A stretch of 64,000 nt of DNA from Pelethousia sp002409725 (GTDB lineage Bacteria; Bacillota; Clostridia; Christensenellales; CAG-138), in NCBI GenBank assembly GCA_937915455.1, contig CALDNN010000225.1, forward strand, positions 1-64,000, read 5' to 3'. The translations under genes and the position numbers were made by a program. Below the pieces are notes generated by a model. The model worked only from the letters and a program-made list of their open reading frames with translations, did no database searches and was not told the DNA's origin. Below, in pieces: positions 37,896 to 45,925 of the stretch (position 1 is its first letter; each line of letters opens with the position of its first letter).

Positions 37896-40460
37896 TTGGA
37901 ACAGCTAATCGCCATCGATGGCAACAGCCTTATGCACAGGGCCTATTACGCCCTGCCTTCTATGGCCACCAAGAACGGCACCCCCACGGGGGCCATCTAT
38001 GGTTTTTTGAGCATGCTGTTAAAGCTCGTGGAACGGCAGCCCGCCTACCTGCTGGTAGCCTTCGATATGCACGGCCCCACCTTCCGCCACGAATTCTATG
38101 GGGAATACAAGGCGGGACGCAAGGTTACGCCGGAGGATTTGCGGCCCCAGTTCCCCTTGCTCAAGGAGGTGCTCTCGGCCATGGGCATCGCCGTGTGCGA
38201 ATGCGAGCGCTTCGAGGCGGATGATATACTGGGCACGGCTTCCCGCATGGCGGAGCGGGCCGGTGTGGAAGCACTCCTGGTCACGGGTGACCGGGATGCT
38301 TTGCAGCTCATCACCCCCCGCACCCACGTGCTGATGACCAAGAAAGGCATTTCCGAGACCGTGGAATACGACGAGGCGGTTTTGCTAGAAACCTACGGCC
38401 TCACGCCGGAGCGTATGCCCGATTTGAAGGGCTTGATGGGCGACGGATCGGATAACATCCCCGGCATCCCCGGCGTAGGGGAAAAGACGGCCCTTAAATT
38501 ACTGGGAAAATACGGCACCATGGAGAATGCCCTGGCCCGCGCGGCCGAGGAAAAGGGGGCTTTAAAGGCCAAGCTGGAAGGCGGCGGGGACTCCGCCCGG
38601 CTCAGCTACAAGCTGGGCCTGATCGATACGCAGGCTCCCATAGATGCAAACCTTGAAGACTGGGCCTTTCGGCCTGCCACCCTGCTGGACGCGCTGCCCC
38701 TGCTGCATAAACTGGAGCTGCGTTCGCTGGCGGGCCGTGTGGCAGACCGTGGCGGGCAAGCGCCCGCCGCCGCCACCTCGACCGTACCGGCGCGCGAGAC
38801 GCGACGCATCGAGGATGAAGCGGGCGTAGCCGCCCTGTGCGAAGAACTGAATAATGCCAAACGCCTGGCCATCGTAGTGGGCGAGGGGCTGGCGCTGGCC
38901 ATGGACGGGGCCACGCAATTCGAGATCTCCCTCGCGGGTGGAACCCTGCTGACCCCGGGGCTGGAGCCGGCGCGGGTTCTGGCGTTGCTCAAACCCATTT
39001 TGGAGGACGCGGCTATAGAAAAGGCCATGTTCGACGCGAAGGCCCTGCAACATATGCTAGATGCTTACGGCGTACGCCTCGCGGGCGTGAAGTGGGACGC
39101 CATGATCCAGGATTACCTGCTGCACGCCATCCACCCCGCGGATTCGCTCAAGACCCTCTGTGCGGAACAGGGGGTGGAGCCAGGGGCCGCGGCCCTCTGG
39201 TCGCTCTGCGTGAAAATGCAGGCGGAAATGGAAGAGAAGGGGCTTTGGAGCCTCTATGAAACCGTGGAGCTACCCCTCGTGTGGGTGCTATACGATATGG
39301 AGCACGAGGGCTTCCGCATGGATGCCGAGGTTCTCAAGAATTTGAGCGCCGCCTTTGGCGAGCGCATCGGGTGGGCCGAGGAAGGCATTCACGAGCTGGC
39401 TGGGGAGAAATTCAACATCCTTTCCCCCAAGCAACTTGGCACAATCCTCTTTGAAAAGCTGGGCCTGCCGGCCCAGAAAAAGACCAAGACCGGCTATTCC
39501 ACGGACGCGGCCGTACTGGAAGCCCTGGAAGACAAGCACCCTATCGTGCCCCTGGTTACGGAATACCGCTTTCTATCCAAGCTCAAAAGCACCTTTGTAG
39601 ACGGCCTGCTGGGACTGATGCAGCCGGATGGCCGGGTACACACCAGCTTTAACCAAAATGTGGCCGCCACGGGCCGCATATCCAGCACAGAGCCTAATTT
39701 GCAGAATATCCCCGTACGCACGGAGCTGGGGCGGGAGATCCGCCGGGCCTTTGTAGCCAGCCCGGGCAAGGTGCTGGTAGGCGCGGATTATTCCCAGATC
39801 GAGCTACGCCTCCTGGCACACATGAGCGGGGATGAAGCCATGGTGAAAGCTTTCCGAAGCGGCGCGGACATCCACGCTATCACCGCCTCGGAAGTGTTCG
39901 GCATTGCGCCCGAGAGCCTCACGCCTGCCCAGCGTAGCGCGGCCAAGGCAGTGAATTTCGGCATCGTTTACGGCATCAGCGAATTCGGCCTGGCCCGCAA
40001 CATCGGCGTTTCCCGCAAGGAGGCGGGGGATTACATCGCCGGCTATTTCCGGCGCTACCCGGGCGTGAAAGCTTATCTCGACAAGTGCGTGGAGGAAGGC
40101 AAGGCCAAGGGCTACGCTTCCACCCTAATGGGCCGCAGGCGGGAATTGCCCGAGCTTAGTTCCTCCAATTTCAACACCCGCAGCTTTGGCGAACGGGTGG
40201 CCATGAACATGCCCATCCAGGGCACGGCCGCGGATATCATCAAGCTGGCCATGGTGCGGGTGCAGCAGGCCCTCTCCGAGCGGGGGCTCAAGGCCAAGCT
40301 GATTTTGCAGATACACGACGAACTCATTTTGGATACGCCCCTTGATGAAGTCGAGCCGGTTAAACGCCTGCTCTGCGCCTGCATGGAGGGTTCGATGGCG
40401 CTTTCCGTCCCCTTGGTTGCGGAGGTGCGGGAGGGCCATAGTTGGTATGACACGAAGTAG
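37896..40460 (+). CDS. polA: DNA polymerase I
   Basis: Family A polymerase of 854 residues for gap filling and Okazaki fragment processing. The 5'-nuclease domain spans 1-290 (IDGNSLMHRAYYALP, FEADDILGTASRMAE, GDGSDNIPGIPGVGEKTA). The 3'-5' exonuclease-like domain (300-460) lacks the Asp-x-Glu metal motif (it reads AIVVGEGLALA), so proofreading is probably absent. The polymerase domain has motif A DYSQIELRLLAHMS, motif B RSAAKAVNFGIVYG and motif C QIHDELIL. TTG start after GAGGT. Overlaps coaE by 14 bases. Confidence 0.95.
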   Translation: MEQLIAIDGNSLMHRAYYALPSMATKNGTPTGAIYGFLSMLLKLVERQPAYLLVAFDMHGPTFRHEFYGEYKAGRKVTPEDLRPQFPLLKEVLSAMGIAVCECERFEADDILGTASRMAERAGVEALLVTGDRDALQLITPRTHVLMTKKGISETVEYDEAVLLETYGLTPERMPDLKGLMGDGSDNIPGIPGVGEKTALKLLGKYGTMENALARAAEEKGALKAKLEGGGDSARLSYKLGLIDTQAPIDANLEDWAFRPATLLDALPLLHKLELRSLAGRVADRGGQAPAAATSTVPARETRRIEDEAGVAALCEELNNAKRLAIVVGEGLALAMDGATQFEISLAGGTLLTPGLEPARVLALLKPILEDAAIEKAMFDAKALQHMLDAYGVRLAGVKWDAMIQDYLLHAIHPADSLKTLCAEQGVEPGAAALWSLCVKMQAEMEEKGLWSLYETVELPLVWVLYDMEHEGFRMDAEVLKNLSAAFGERIGWAEEGIHELAGEKFNILSPKQLGTILFEKLGLPAQKKTKTGYSTDAAVLEALEDKHPIVPLVTEYRFLSKLKSTFVDGLLGLMQPDGRVHTSFNQNVAATGRISSTEPNLQNIPVRTELGREIRRAFVASPGKVLVGADYSQIELRLLAHMSGDEAMVKAFRSGADIHAITASEVFGIAPESLTPAQRSAAKAVNFGIVYGISEFGLARNIGVSRKEAGDYIAGYFRRYPGVKAYLDKCVEEGKAKGYASTLMGRRRELPELSSSNFNTRSFGERVAMNMPIQGTAADIIKLAMVRVQQALSERGLKAKLILQIHDELILDTPLDEVEPVKRLLCACMEGSMALSVPLVAEVREGHSWYDTK

Positions 40461-41064
40461 CATGCCCGTGATCGGCCTCACCGGCTCCATGGCCGCGGGC
40501 AAATCCACCGTAGCGCGGCATTTGGCCAAGCTCGGGGCCTATGTGGCCGATGCGGATCAGGCGGCCCGGCGGGTCGTCCTGCCCGATACGGCGGGTTTAC
40601 AGGCGCTGGTTGCGCGCTTTGGCCCGGGCATATTGCGGCCTGATGGCGCGTTGGATCGGCCCGCCCTCTCTGCCATTGCCTTTGGCGATGCGGCTGCCCT
40701 GGCCGATCTCAACGCCATAACGCATCCGCGCATCCGCGCGGAAATGGAAGCCGAGCTGAGCAAGGCCCGTGCCCGGGGCATGCAAGCCGCCGTACTGGAT
40801 GCGGCCCTTTTGCTCGAGGCCGGCTGGCAGGATCTATGTGATGAGGTGTGGCTGGTTACGGCTCCCGAGGAAGCGCGGCTTAACCGGGCTATGACGCGTG
40901 ACGGACTAAGCCACGAGGCCGCCCAAGCTCGGATGGCCGCCCAGATGCCCGAGGAGGAAAAACGGGCGCTGGCGGATGTGATTTTAGAGAACGGCGGCTC
41001 TAAGGAGGCGCTTTTCGCCCAAACGGAGGCCGCCTATGCGCGCCTAGAGAAAGGAACGCGATGA
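40447..41064 (+). CDS. coaE: dephospho-CoA kinase
   Basis: Last step of CoA synthesis, 205 residues. P-loop IGLTGSMAAGKSTVA near residue 8, DADQAARRVV, THPRIRAEM near 98, and the lid region LNRAMTRDGLSHEAAQARMAAQ. The start at 40447 overlaps the polA stop; GGGAGGG lies 11 bases upstream. An alternative ATG at 40462 has no ribosome site. polA-coaE adjacency is common in Firmicutes. Overlaps the following gene by four bases. Confidence 0.92.
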   Translation: MTRSSMPVIGLTGSMAAGKSTVARHLAKLGAYVADADQAARRVVLPDTAGLQALVARFGPGILRPDGALDRPALSAIAFGDAAALADLNAITHPRIRAEMEAELSKARARGMQAAVLDAALLLEAGWQDLCDEVWLVTAPEEARLNRAMTRDGLSHEAAQARMAAQMPEEEKRALADVILENGGSKEALFAQTEAAYARLEKGTR

Positions 41065-41627
41065 AAAAGCTCGGTAAGGCGCTTCTGGTGGCCGCGATTT
41101 TGCTGGCCCTGGTACTGTGTGCCTTCTGGCTCAACGAATATATGGAAAAGCGCAAATACCGCCTGGATTACCCAGGCGAGATCATGGCTTCGAGCGCGGA
41201 ATTCAGCCTCGATCCCTATTTGGTGGCGGCGGTTATCCATTGCGAAAGCGGCAACCGGCCTGCGGTTGCCTCTGCCAAGGGCGCGGTGGGCCTTATGCAG
41301 ATCATGCCGGATACAGGCGGCTGGATCGCTGCTAAGCTGGGACTCGCTGATTTTACGGAGTCCATGCTCACGGATCCGGCCCTGAACATCCGCCTAGGCT
41401 GCTGGTACCTGCGCTACCTGCTGGATCGGTTTGGCGGCGTGCGCAACCATGCCCTGGCCGCTTATAACGCCGGGCCGGGCAACCTCGAAAAGTGGCTGGC
41501 GGACGAGGCCTACAGCCAGGATGGCCTACTGACGAAGATCCCCTTTGCGGAGACCGGTAGCTATGTGAAAAGAGTGGAACAAGCCTATGAAAAATACAAA
41601 AAGCTATATCCGGACGAGCTTGGTTAG
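41061..41627 (+). CDS. membrane-anchored lytic transglycosylase (SLT domain)
   Basis: Cell-wall muramidase-like enzyme of 188 residues. N-terminal signal anchor (about 7-24), then an SLT/GEWL domain from about 50. Catalytic Glu in VIHCESGNRPAVAS, GAVGLMQIMPDTGGWIA, and the C-terminal ALAAYNAGPGNLEKWL. This is the standard order of family 1 transglycosylases, commonly placed after polA-coaE in Clostridia. It overlaps the next gene by 41 bases. Confidence 0.92.
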   Translation: MKKLGKALLVAAILLALVLCAFWLNEYMEKRKYRLDYPGEIMASSAEFSLDPYLVAAVIHCESGNRPAVASAKGAVGLMQIMPDTGGWIAAKLGLADFTESMLTDPALNIRLGCWYLRYLLDRFGGVRNHALAAYNAGPGNLEKWLADEAYSQDGLLTKIPFAETGSYVKRVEQAYEKYKKLYPDELG

Positions 41628-43215
41628 GCGCGCCGCCGCGTTTTTATTGGCGCTGCTTTTCTGCCTGCTTTGCGCCTGCTCGGCGCAGACGGTGGAGAAG
41701 GAGGAGGAAGCAGCCCTGCTCACCACTCCCTCACCCGCTCCCGCGCCTCTAACGGGGGGCGAGATACGCCTGCCCATGCCCATCAACGCCGATATCACCG
41801 ACCCCCTGCGCGTGAATACTGAGGAGATGCTCTCGCTCTTTTCGCTGATCTATGAGGGCCTCATCAGCGTCGGCAGCACGGGCAAGCTCACGGCGGAGCT
41901 GGCGGAAAGCTGGACCGGCGACGAGGCCGCCAAGGTATGGACCTTTACCCTGCGCAGCGGCGTCAAGTGGCATAGCGGCAGCGATTTTACGGCCTATGAC
42001 GTAACGGCCACGTTCTCCCGCCTCAAGGAATTGGGCGCGGACTCCTATTATGCCTATCAGGCGAAGAAGATCGAATCCATGCGGGCGGTGGACGACCGCA
42101 CGCTGGAGGTGACCATGGCCCAGGCGGGCTATGCCTCGCTCTATGCCCTCGCCTTCCCCGTGATGCAGGGGGGCCAGGCCGCCGCCCTACCCGTGGGCAC
42201 GGGCCCCTTCCTGCTGGAAAGCTGGACGGGCCAGGAGGCGCGCCTGATTGCCAACGGGAATTGGTGGAAGCAGCGGCCCTATCTCGACGCCATCGTCTTT
42301 GTGGAGCGCGACAGCAATGAAACGGCCCTGGCCTCCTACCAGGCCGGCCAGCTGGATATGGTGCCCAGCTCCAACACGGGCGTGGGCCGCTACCGTAGCG
42401 AATCCACCACGGTGCTCGATGTGATGACCCAAACGGCGGAGCTGCTGCTGATCAACAGCAACAACGCGCCCCTTCGGGATGCCAATGTACGCAAGGCCCT
42501 TTCCTACGCCTTGGATCGTGGCAAGATCATCGCCAATATCTACATGAACCGTGCCCAGCCCTGCGATGTACCGGTCGCGCCGGATAGCTGGATTTACGAG
42601 AGTAAGAGCAAGGTATACGACTATAACCTCGCCAAGGCCCGCGAACTTTTGGCCGAGGCGGGCTGGGAGCAGGATGAAGAGAGCGGCCTGCTCATGCGCA
42701 ACGGCCAGGGCTTTAGCGTGCGCCTGTTGGTGAATGAATCCTCCGAGACCACCCGCAAGGAGGCTGCAAACCTCATCGCCTCGCAGCTGATGGAGCTAGG
42801 CATGGAGGTGGAGCTGACCGCAGCGCCCCACGCCTTGGGCCAGAGCGATAGCGAATATATGCAAAAGCTTAGCGCCGGAACATATGACCTCTGCCTCATC
42901 GGCGTGAACCTTGGCCGCGACGGCGACCTCACAGAGGTGATGGATCCGGCGGGCACGGCCCACTACGGCAACTATTCCGTGCCGGAGCTTACGGCCATGG
43001 CCAAGGATATCCTCATAGCTAAGGACGAAACTGCCTACCGCGAGGCAGCCTCGGCATTTCAGGTGAAATTCGCGGAGGAACTGCCCTTCATCGTGCTTTA
43101 CTTCCGCCTCAACAGCATCGTCTATTCGGCGGAGATCAAGGGTGTGAGCGAGGCGCGTGAGCCAGATATCATGTATACGGCGGATAAATGGTATATCAAC
43201 CAGCGCCAGGATTGA
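41587..43215 (+). CDS. peptide/nickel-type ABC substrate-binding lipoprotein
   Basis: Extracytoplasmic solute-binding protein of 542 residues (SBP_bac_5/OppA fold). Signal sequence with lipobox LLCAC (Cys near 31), a Pro-rich linker, then EIRLPMPINADITDP. The typical SYALDRGKIIANIYMNRAQP and FTLRSGVKWHSGSDFTAYDV segments are present. No permease or ATPase gene is adjacent, so it is an orphan binding protein or serves a transporter elsewhere. The ATG at 41587 lies within the end of the transglycosylase gene; its ribosome site is weak. Confidence 0.88.
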   Translation: MKNTKSYIRTSLVRRAAAFLLALLFCLLCACSAQTVEKEEEAALLTTPSPAPAPLTGGEIRLPMPINADITDPLRVNTEEMLSLFSLIYEGLISVGSTGKLTAELAESWTGDEAAKVWTFTLRSGVKWHSGSDFTAYDVTATFSRLKELGADSYYAYQAKKIESMRAVDDRTLEVTMAQAGYASLYALAFPVMQGGQAAALPVGTGPFLLESWTGQEARLIANGNWWKQRPYLDAIVFVERDSNETALASYQAGQLDMVPSSNTGVGRYRSESTTVLDVMTQTAELLLINSNNAPLRDANVRKALSYALDRGKIIANIYMNRAQPCDVPVAPDSWIYESKSKVYDYNLAKARELLAEAGWEQDEESGLLMRNGQGFSVRLLVNESSETTRKEAANLIASQLMELGMEVELTAAPHALGQSDSEYMQKLSAGTYDLCLIGVNLGRDGDLTEVMDPAGTAHYGNYSVPELTAMAKDILIAKDETAYREAASAFQVKFAEELPFIVLYFRLNSIVYSAEIKGVSEAREPDIMYTADKWYINQRQD

Positions 43216-43269
43216 CCGCAAGGCAACCTTTGGCTATACTGGAACGGAAAGATTAGTAGGAGAATGTAC

Positions 43270-43791
43270 ATGCTCGTTATCATCATCGCCGCGGCCGTGG
43301 TGGCGCTGGATCAGGTTACTAAGCTGCTGGCCGCAAACTTGCTTACCGTCCTGCCCGCCAATACCTATGCCCTCTGGCCCGGGATTTTCCATCTTACGTA
43401 TACGGAAAACCGCGGCGCTGCCTTTGGCATGCTGCAAAACGCCCGCTGGTTCTTTATCATAACTACCGTGATCGCCTGCGGGATCATGATCTGGTTTCTC
43501 CATAAGGAGCGGGGCAAAATGCACCTTCTGATGCGGGTGACGCTTGCTCTCATCCTGGGCGGCGCGCTGGGGAATTTCATCGACCGCTTGTTCCTGGGCT
43601 ATGTGCGGGATATGTTCTCCGCCGTAATCATCAATTTTGCTATCTTCAACGTGGCCGACAGCGCCGTGAGCGTGGGCTGCGTGCTGCTTTTCATCGATCT
43701 GCTGTTCCTCAAGGGCAAACGGTATATGGCGGACCCGCCCAAGGGCGAGAAGGCGCTCCCCAAGGAGGGCGGGGCCGGGCCCGCAGAATGA
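43270..43791 (+). CDS. lspA: lipoprotein signal peptidase
   Basis: Aspartic membrane protease (signal peptidase II) of 173 residues that removes signal peptides from prolipoproteins, for example the lipoprotein encoded next to it. Four helices. Catalytic Asp residues lie in GNFIDRLFLGYVRD and NVADSAVSVG. Also seen: VALDQVTKLLAA and YTENRGAAFGML. The ATG at 43270 is six bases after AGGAGA; an ATG at 43264 overlaps that site. Four-base overlap with the next gene. Confidence 0.93.
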   Translation: MLVIIIAAAVVALDQVTKLLAANLLTVLPANTYALWPGIFHLTYTENRGAAFGMLQNARWFFIITTVIACGIMIWFLHKERGKMHLLMRVTLALILGGALGNFIDRLFLGYVRDMFSAVIINFAIFNVADSAVSVGCVLLFIDLLFLKGKRYMADPPKGEKALPKEGGAGPAE

Positions 43792-44777
43792 TTTCCGATT
43801 TCGAATTCGAAGGCGAATACGAAGGCCCCGAAGCGACGCTGGAAGCCCGGGCGGACAGCGCCGGGGAACGGCTGGATGTATTCTGCGCCCGTTCCTTTGG
43901 CCTCACCCGTTCGCAGGCACAGCGGGCCATCGCTTGTGGCAACGCCGCCATCGAGGGGCGAACAGCCAAAGCCAGCGATAAGCTGCGGGAGGGAGACTTC
44001 GTTTCCTTTCTGCCGCCACCCGTGCGCGAATTGGAGGCCAGGCCCCAGGATATCCCCCTCTCGATCGTGTATGAGGATGCGGATATCGCCGTGATCGACA
44101 AGCCCCAGGGCATGGTGGTGCACCCGGCGGCCGGCAATCCGGACGGCACGCTGGTCAATGCCCTGCTCTTTCATTTGGAGGGGCTTTCCGGCATCGGCGG
44201 GGCGGCCCGGCCCGGCATCGTGCACCGCATCGATAAGCTGACCAGCGGCCTGCTTGTGGTGGCCAAGAACGACCTGGCCCACAATTCCCTTTCGGAGCAG
44301 CTCAAGGCCCATACGGTCCGACGCACCTATATCGCCATCGTGGAGGGCAATTTTCGCGAGGATGCAGGCACGGTGGACGCGGCCATCGCCCGCAGCCGCA
44401 CCGACCGCAAGCGCATGGCCATCGATAGGGAAGGCCGCAGCGCCGTGACCCATTGGCGGGTGCTGGAACGCTACGGGAAATTCACGTTGATAGAAGCCAG
44501 GCTGGAAACGGGCCGCACCCACCAGATCCGGGTACATATGGCGAGCCTGGGCCACCCCGTGGCCGGGGATGTGGTATACGGTCCTTCGAAGCCCAAGCTG
44601 GGCCTCGAAGGCCAGGCCCTGCATGCGGCCCGGCTGGCTCTCCGCCACCCGCGCACGGGGCAGGATATGGCCTTTGCAGCCCCAGTGCCGGCGTATTTCC
44701 GCACAGCCCTGCAAAAGGCGGGCAGGCCGGGAGACGAGGATATCGAGGCTTTTTTGCAAAAACTCTGGGGGGAATGA
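43788..44777 (+). CDS. RluA-family pseudouridine synthase
   Basis: rRNA pseudouridine synthase of 329 residues, closest in layout to RluD. N-terminal S4 RNA-binding domain (about 25-80: ERLDVFCARSFGLTRSQAQRAIACG). Catalytic domain with HRIDKLTSGLLVVAKN (catalytic Asp in H-R-x-D), VIDKPQGMVVHPAAG, and LETGRTHQIRVHMASLGHPV. lspA followed by this gene is a conserved bacterial pair. Target is probably 23S rRNA. Confidence 0.92.
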   Translation: MISDFEFEGEYEGPEATLEARADSAGERLDVFCARSFGLTRSQAQRAIACGNAAIEGRTAKASDKLREGDFVSFLPPPVRELEARPQDIPLSIVYEDADIAVIDKPQGMVVHPAAGNPDGTLVNALLFHLEGLSGIGGAARPGIVHRIDKLTSGLLVVAKNDLAHNSLSEQLKAHTVRRTYIAIVEGNFREDAGTVDAAIARSRTDRKRMAIDREGRSAVTHWRVLERYGKFTLIEARLETGRTHQIRVHMASLGHPVAGDVVYGPSKPKLGLEGQALHAARLALRHPRTGQDMAFAAPVPAYFRTALQKAGRPGDEDIEAFLQKLWGE

Positions 44778-44780
44778 GCC

Positions 44781-45431
44781 ATGGCAAAGGCGAAGCGCAA
44801 CCAGGGCCGGGGCTACCTGCTCTTTACCGGGGCGATGATCGCCTGCTGCGTGGGCCTGTATGTGGCGCAATCCCTGCCTGCGGCCCCGGCGGAGGCGGAG
44901 CCGACGCCCACGCCCCTTTACCACAGCTACCCCTCCGAGGATGCCTTCTTAGAAAACGCCGCCGCCTTCGGTCTCCCGGCCCAGCCGGAGCCGGAGGCGG
45001 GTAAGCTGCCGGGCTCTGCGGAATATCGGCTCGCCCGCGAGGATATGGCGGATGCTTACCTGACGCTCTCCTTCAGGGAAGGCGGGGTCTGCGCCTTCCT
45101 GCTGCGCCTGCCCGATGAACCGGCCCCCGAAAAATTGCCCAAGAACGCCACGCCCATCGAAGCGGATGTTTACCAAGCGCGGCTTGAAGCTTACGCCGCC
45201 TGCCAGGCCTGGCGGCAGGAAGCCCTGCCCGCCCTTTGTACCGCCTTAGACCCCACCGGCTCCTGCACGGCTGCTGATATCGCCCGCTTTTGTGCTCTGC
45301 TCGAGGAAACGGCCCAAACAGGCGCCAGTCGGGAAGAGAAGGCGGGGAACCTTGCCTTTACCTGCTACATCGCCCGGAATGAGGCGGAGGGATCTCTGAT
45401 CTGCGCCTCCGCTACAAGGAGCGATAACTAA
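44781..45431 (+). CDS. secreted or membrane-anchored protein, unknown
   Basis: A 216-residue protein that I do not recognise. A basic N-terminus is followed by one hydrophobic helix (about 12-29) and a Pro/Thr-rich linker (PAEAEPTPTP). The acidic extracytoplasmic domain carries eight or so Cys, for example CAFLLRLP, CQAWRQEALPALC and FCALLEE, which could form disulfides. It starts four bases after the pseudouridine synthase stop, so it is in that operon. Confidence 0.55.
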   Translation: MAKAKRNQGRGYLLFTGAMIACCVGLYVAQSLPAAPAEAEPTPTPLYHSYPSEDAFLENAAAFGLPAQPEPEAGKLPGSAEYRLAREDMADAYLTLSFREGGVCAFLLRLPDEPAPEKLPKNATPIEADVYQARLEAYAACQAWRQEALPALCTALDPTGSCTAADIARFCALLEETAQTGASREEKAGNLAFTCYIARNEAEGSLICASATRSDN

Positions 45432-45451
45432 AGCAAATTATATGTCGATAC

Positions 45452-45480
45452 TTGCAAGTATCCACCAGTTATTGTATAAT
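45452..45480 (+). promoter_or_regulatory. promoter of zapA
   Basis: TTGCAA (45452-45457), 17-base spacer, TATAAT (45475-45480). Confidence 0.75.
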
Positions 45481-45536
45481 ATGGAAACAGGTATACCATA
45501 TATTTTGTGTAGGATCGCTTGGGGGAAGGAAATACT

Positions 45537-45851
45537 ATGGATAAAACGCATGTCACCGTACAGATCGGCGGGCAGGATTTTCGTTTGGCTGCTGAGGAGA
45601 GCGAGGTATATGTCCGCAAGATCGCCAAGTATGTCAACGAAAAGATCGAAGAGGTGCAGCGGGCCTATCCCAATTTGAGCACGGGCAATTGCGTTCTCCT
45701 GGCGGCGCTGAATTTATCCGACGAGCTGCATAAGCTACGGGAGGATTACGACGCGCTAGATTCCCGCATTTCAGAGCTCCGGGAGATGCCCCGCCAAAGC
45801 GCGCCCGTCAAGCGCCCTTTCGAGAGCGGGAAAGCGCTGCCCACAAAATGA
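45537..45851 (+). CDS. zapA: cell-division protein ZapA
   Basis: A small FtsZ-ring stabiliser of 104 residues. The N-terminal beta domain TVQIGGQDFRLAAEESEVYVRKIAKYVN is the family signature, followed by a coiled-coil helix (about 55-85: ALNLSDELHKLREDYDALDSRISEL) that makes dimers and tetramers. GGGGGAAGGA precedes the ATG. zapA followed by a U32 protein and mutS2 is a conserved Firmicute order. Confidence 0.92.
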   Translation: MDKTHVTVQIGGQDFRLAAEESEVYVRKIAKYVNEKIEEVQRAYPNLSTGNCVLLAALNLSDELHKLREDYDALDSRISELREMPRQSAPVKRPFESGKALPTK

Positions 45852-45925
45852 GCTGATGGCGGATGCTGTGCGGCCCGGGATGTTTCCCGGCCGCTTTTTT
45901 GTCCCTGAACAGAGGAGAAAAGACT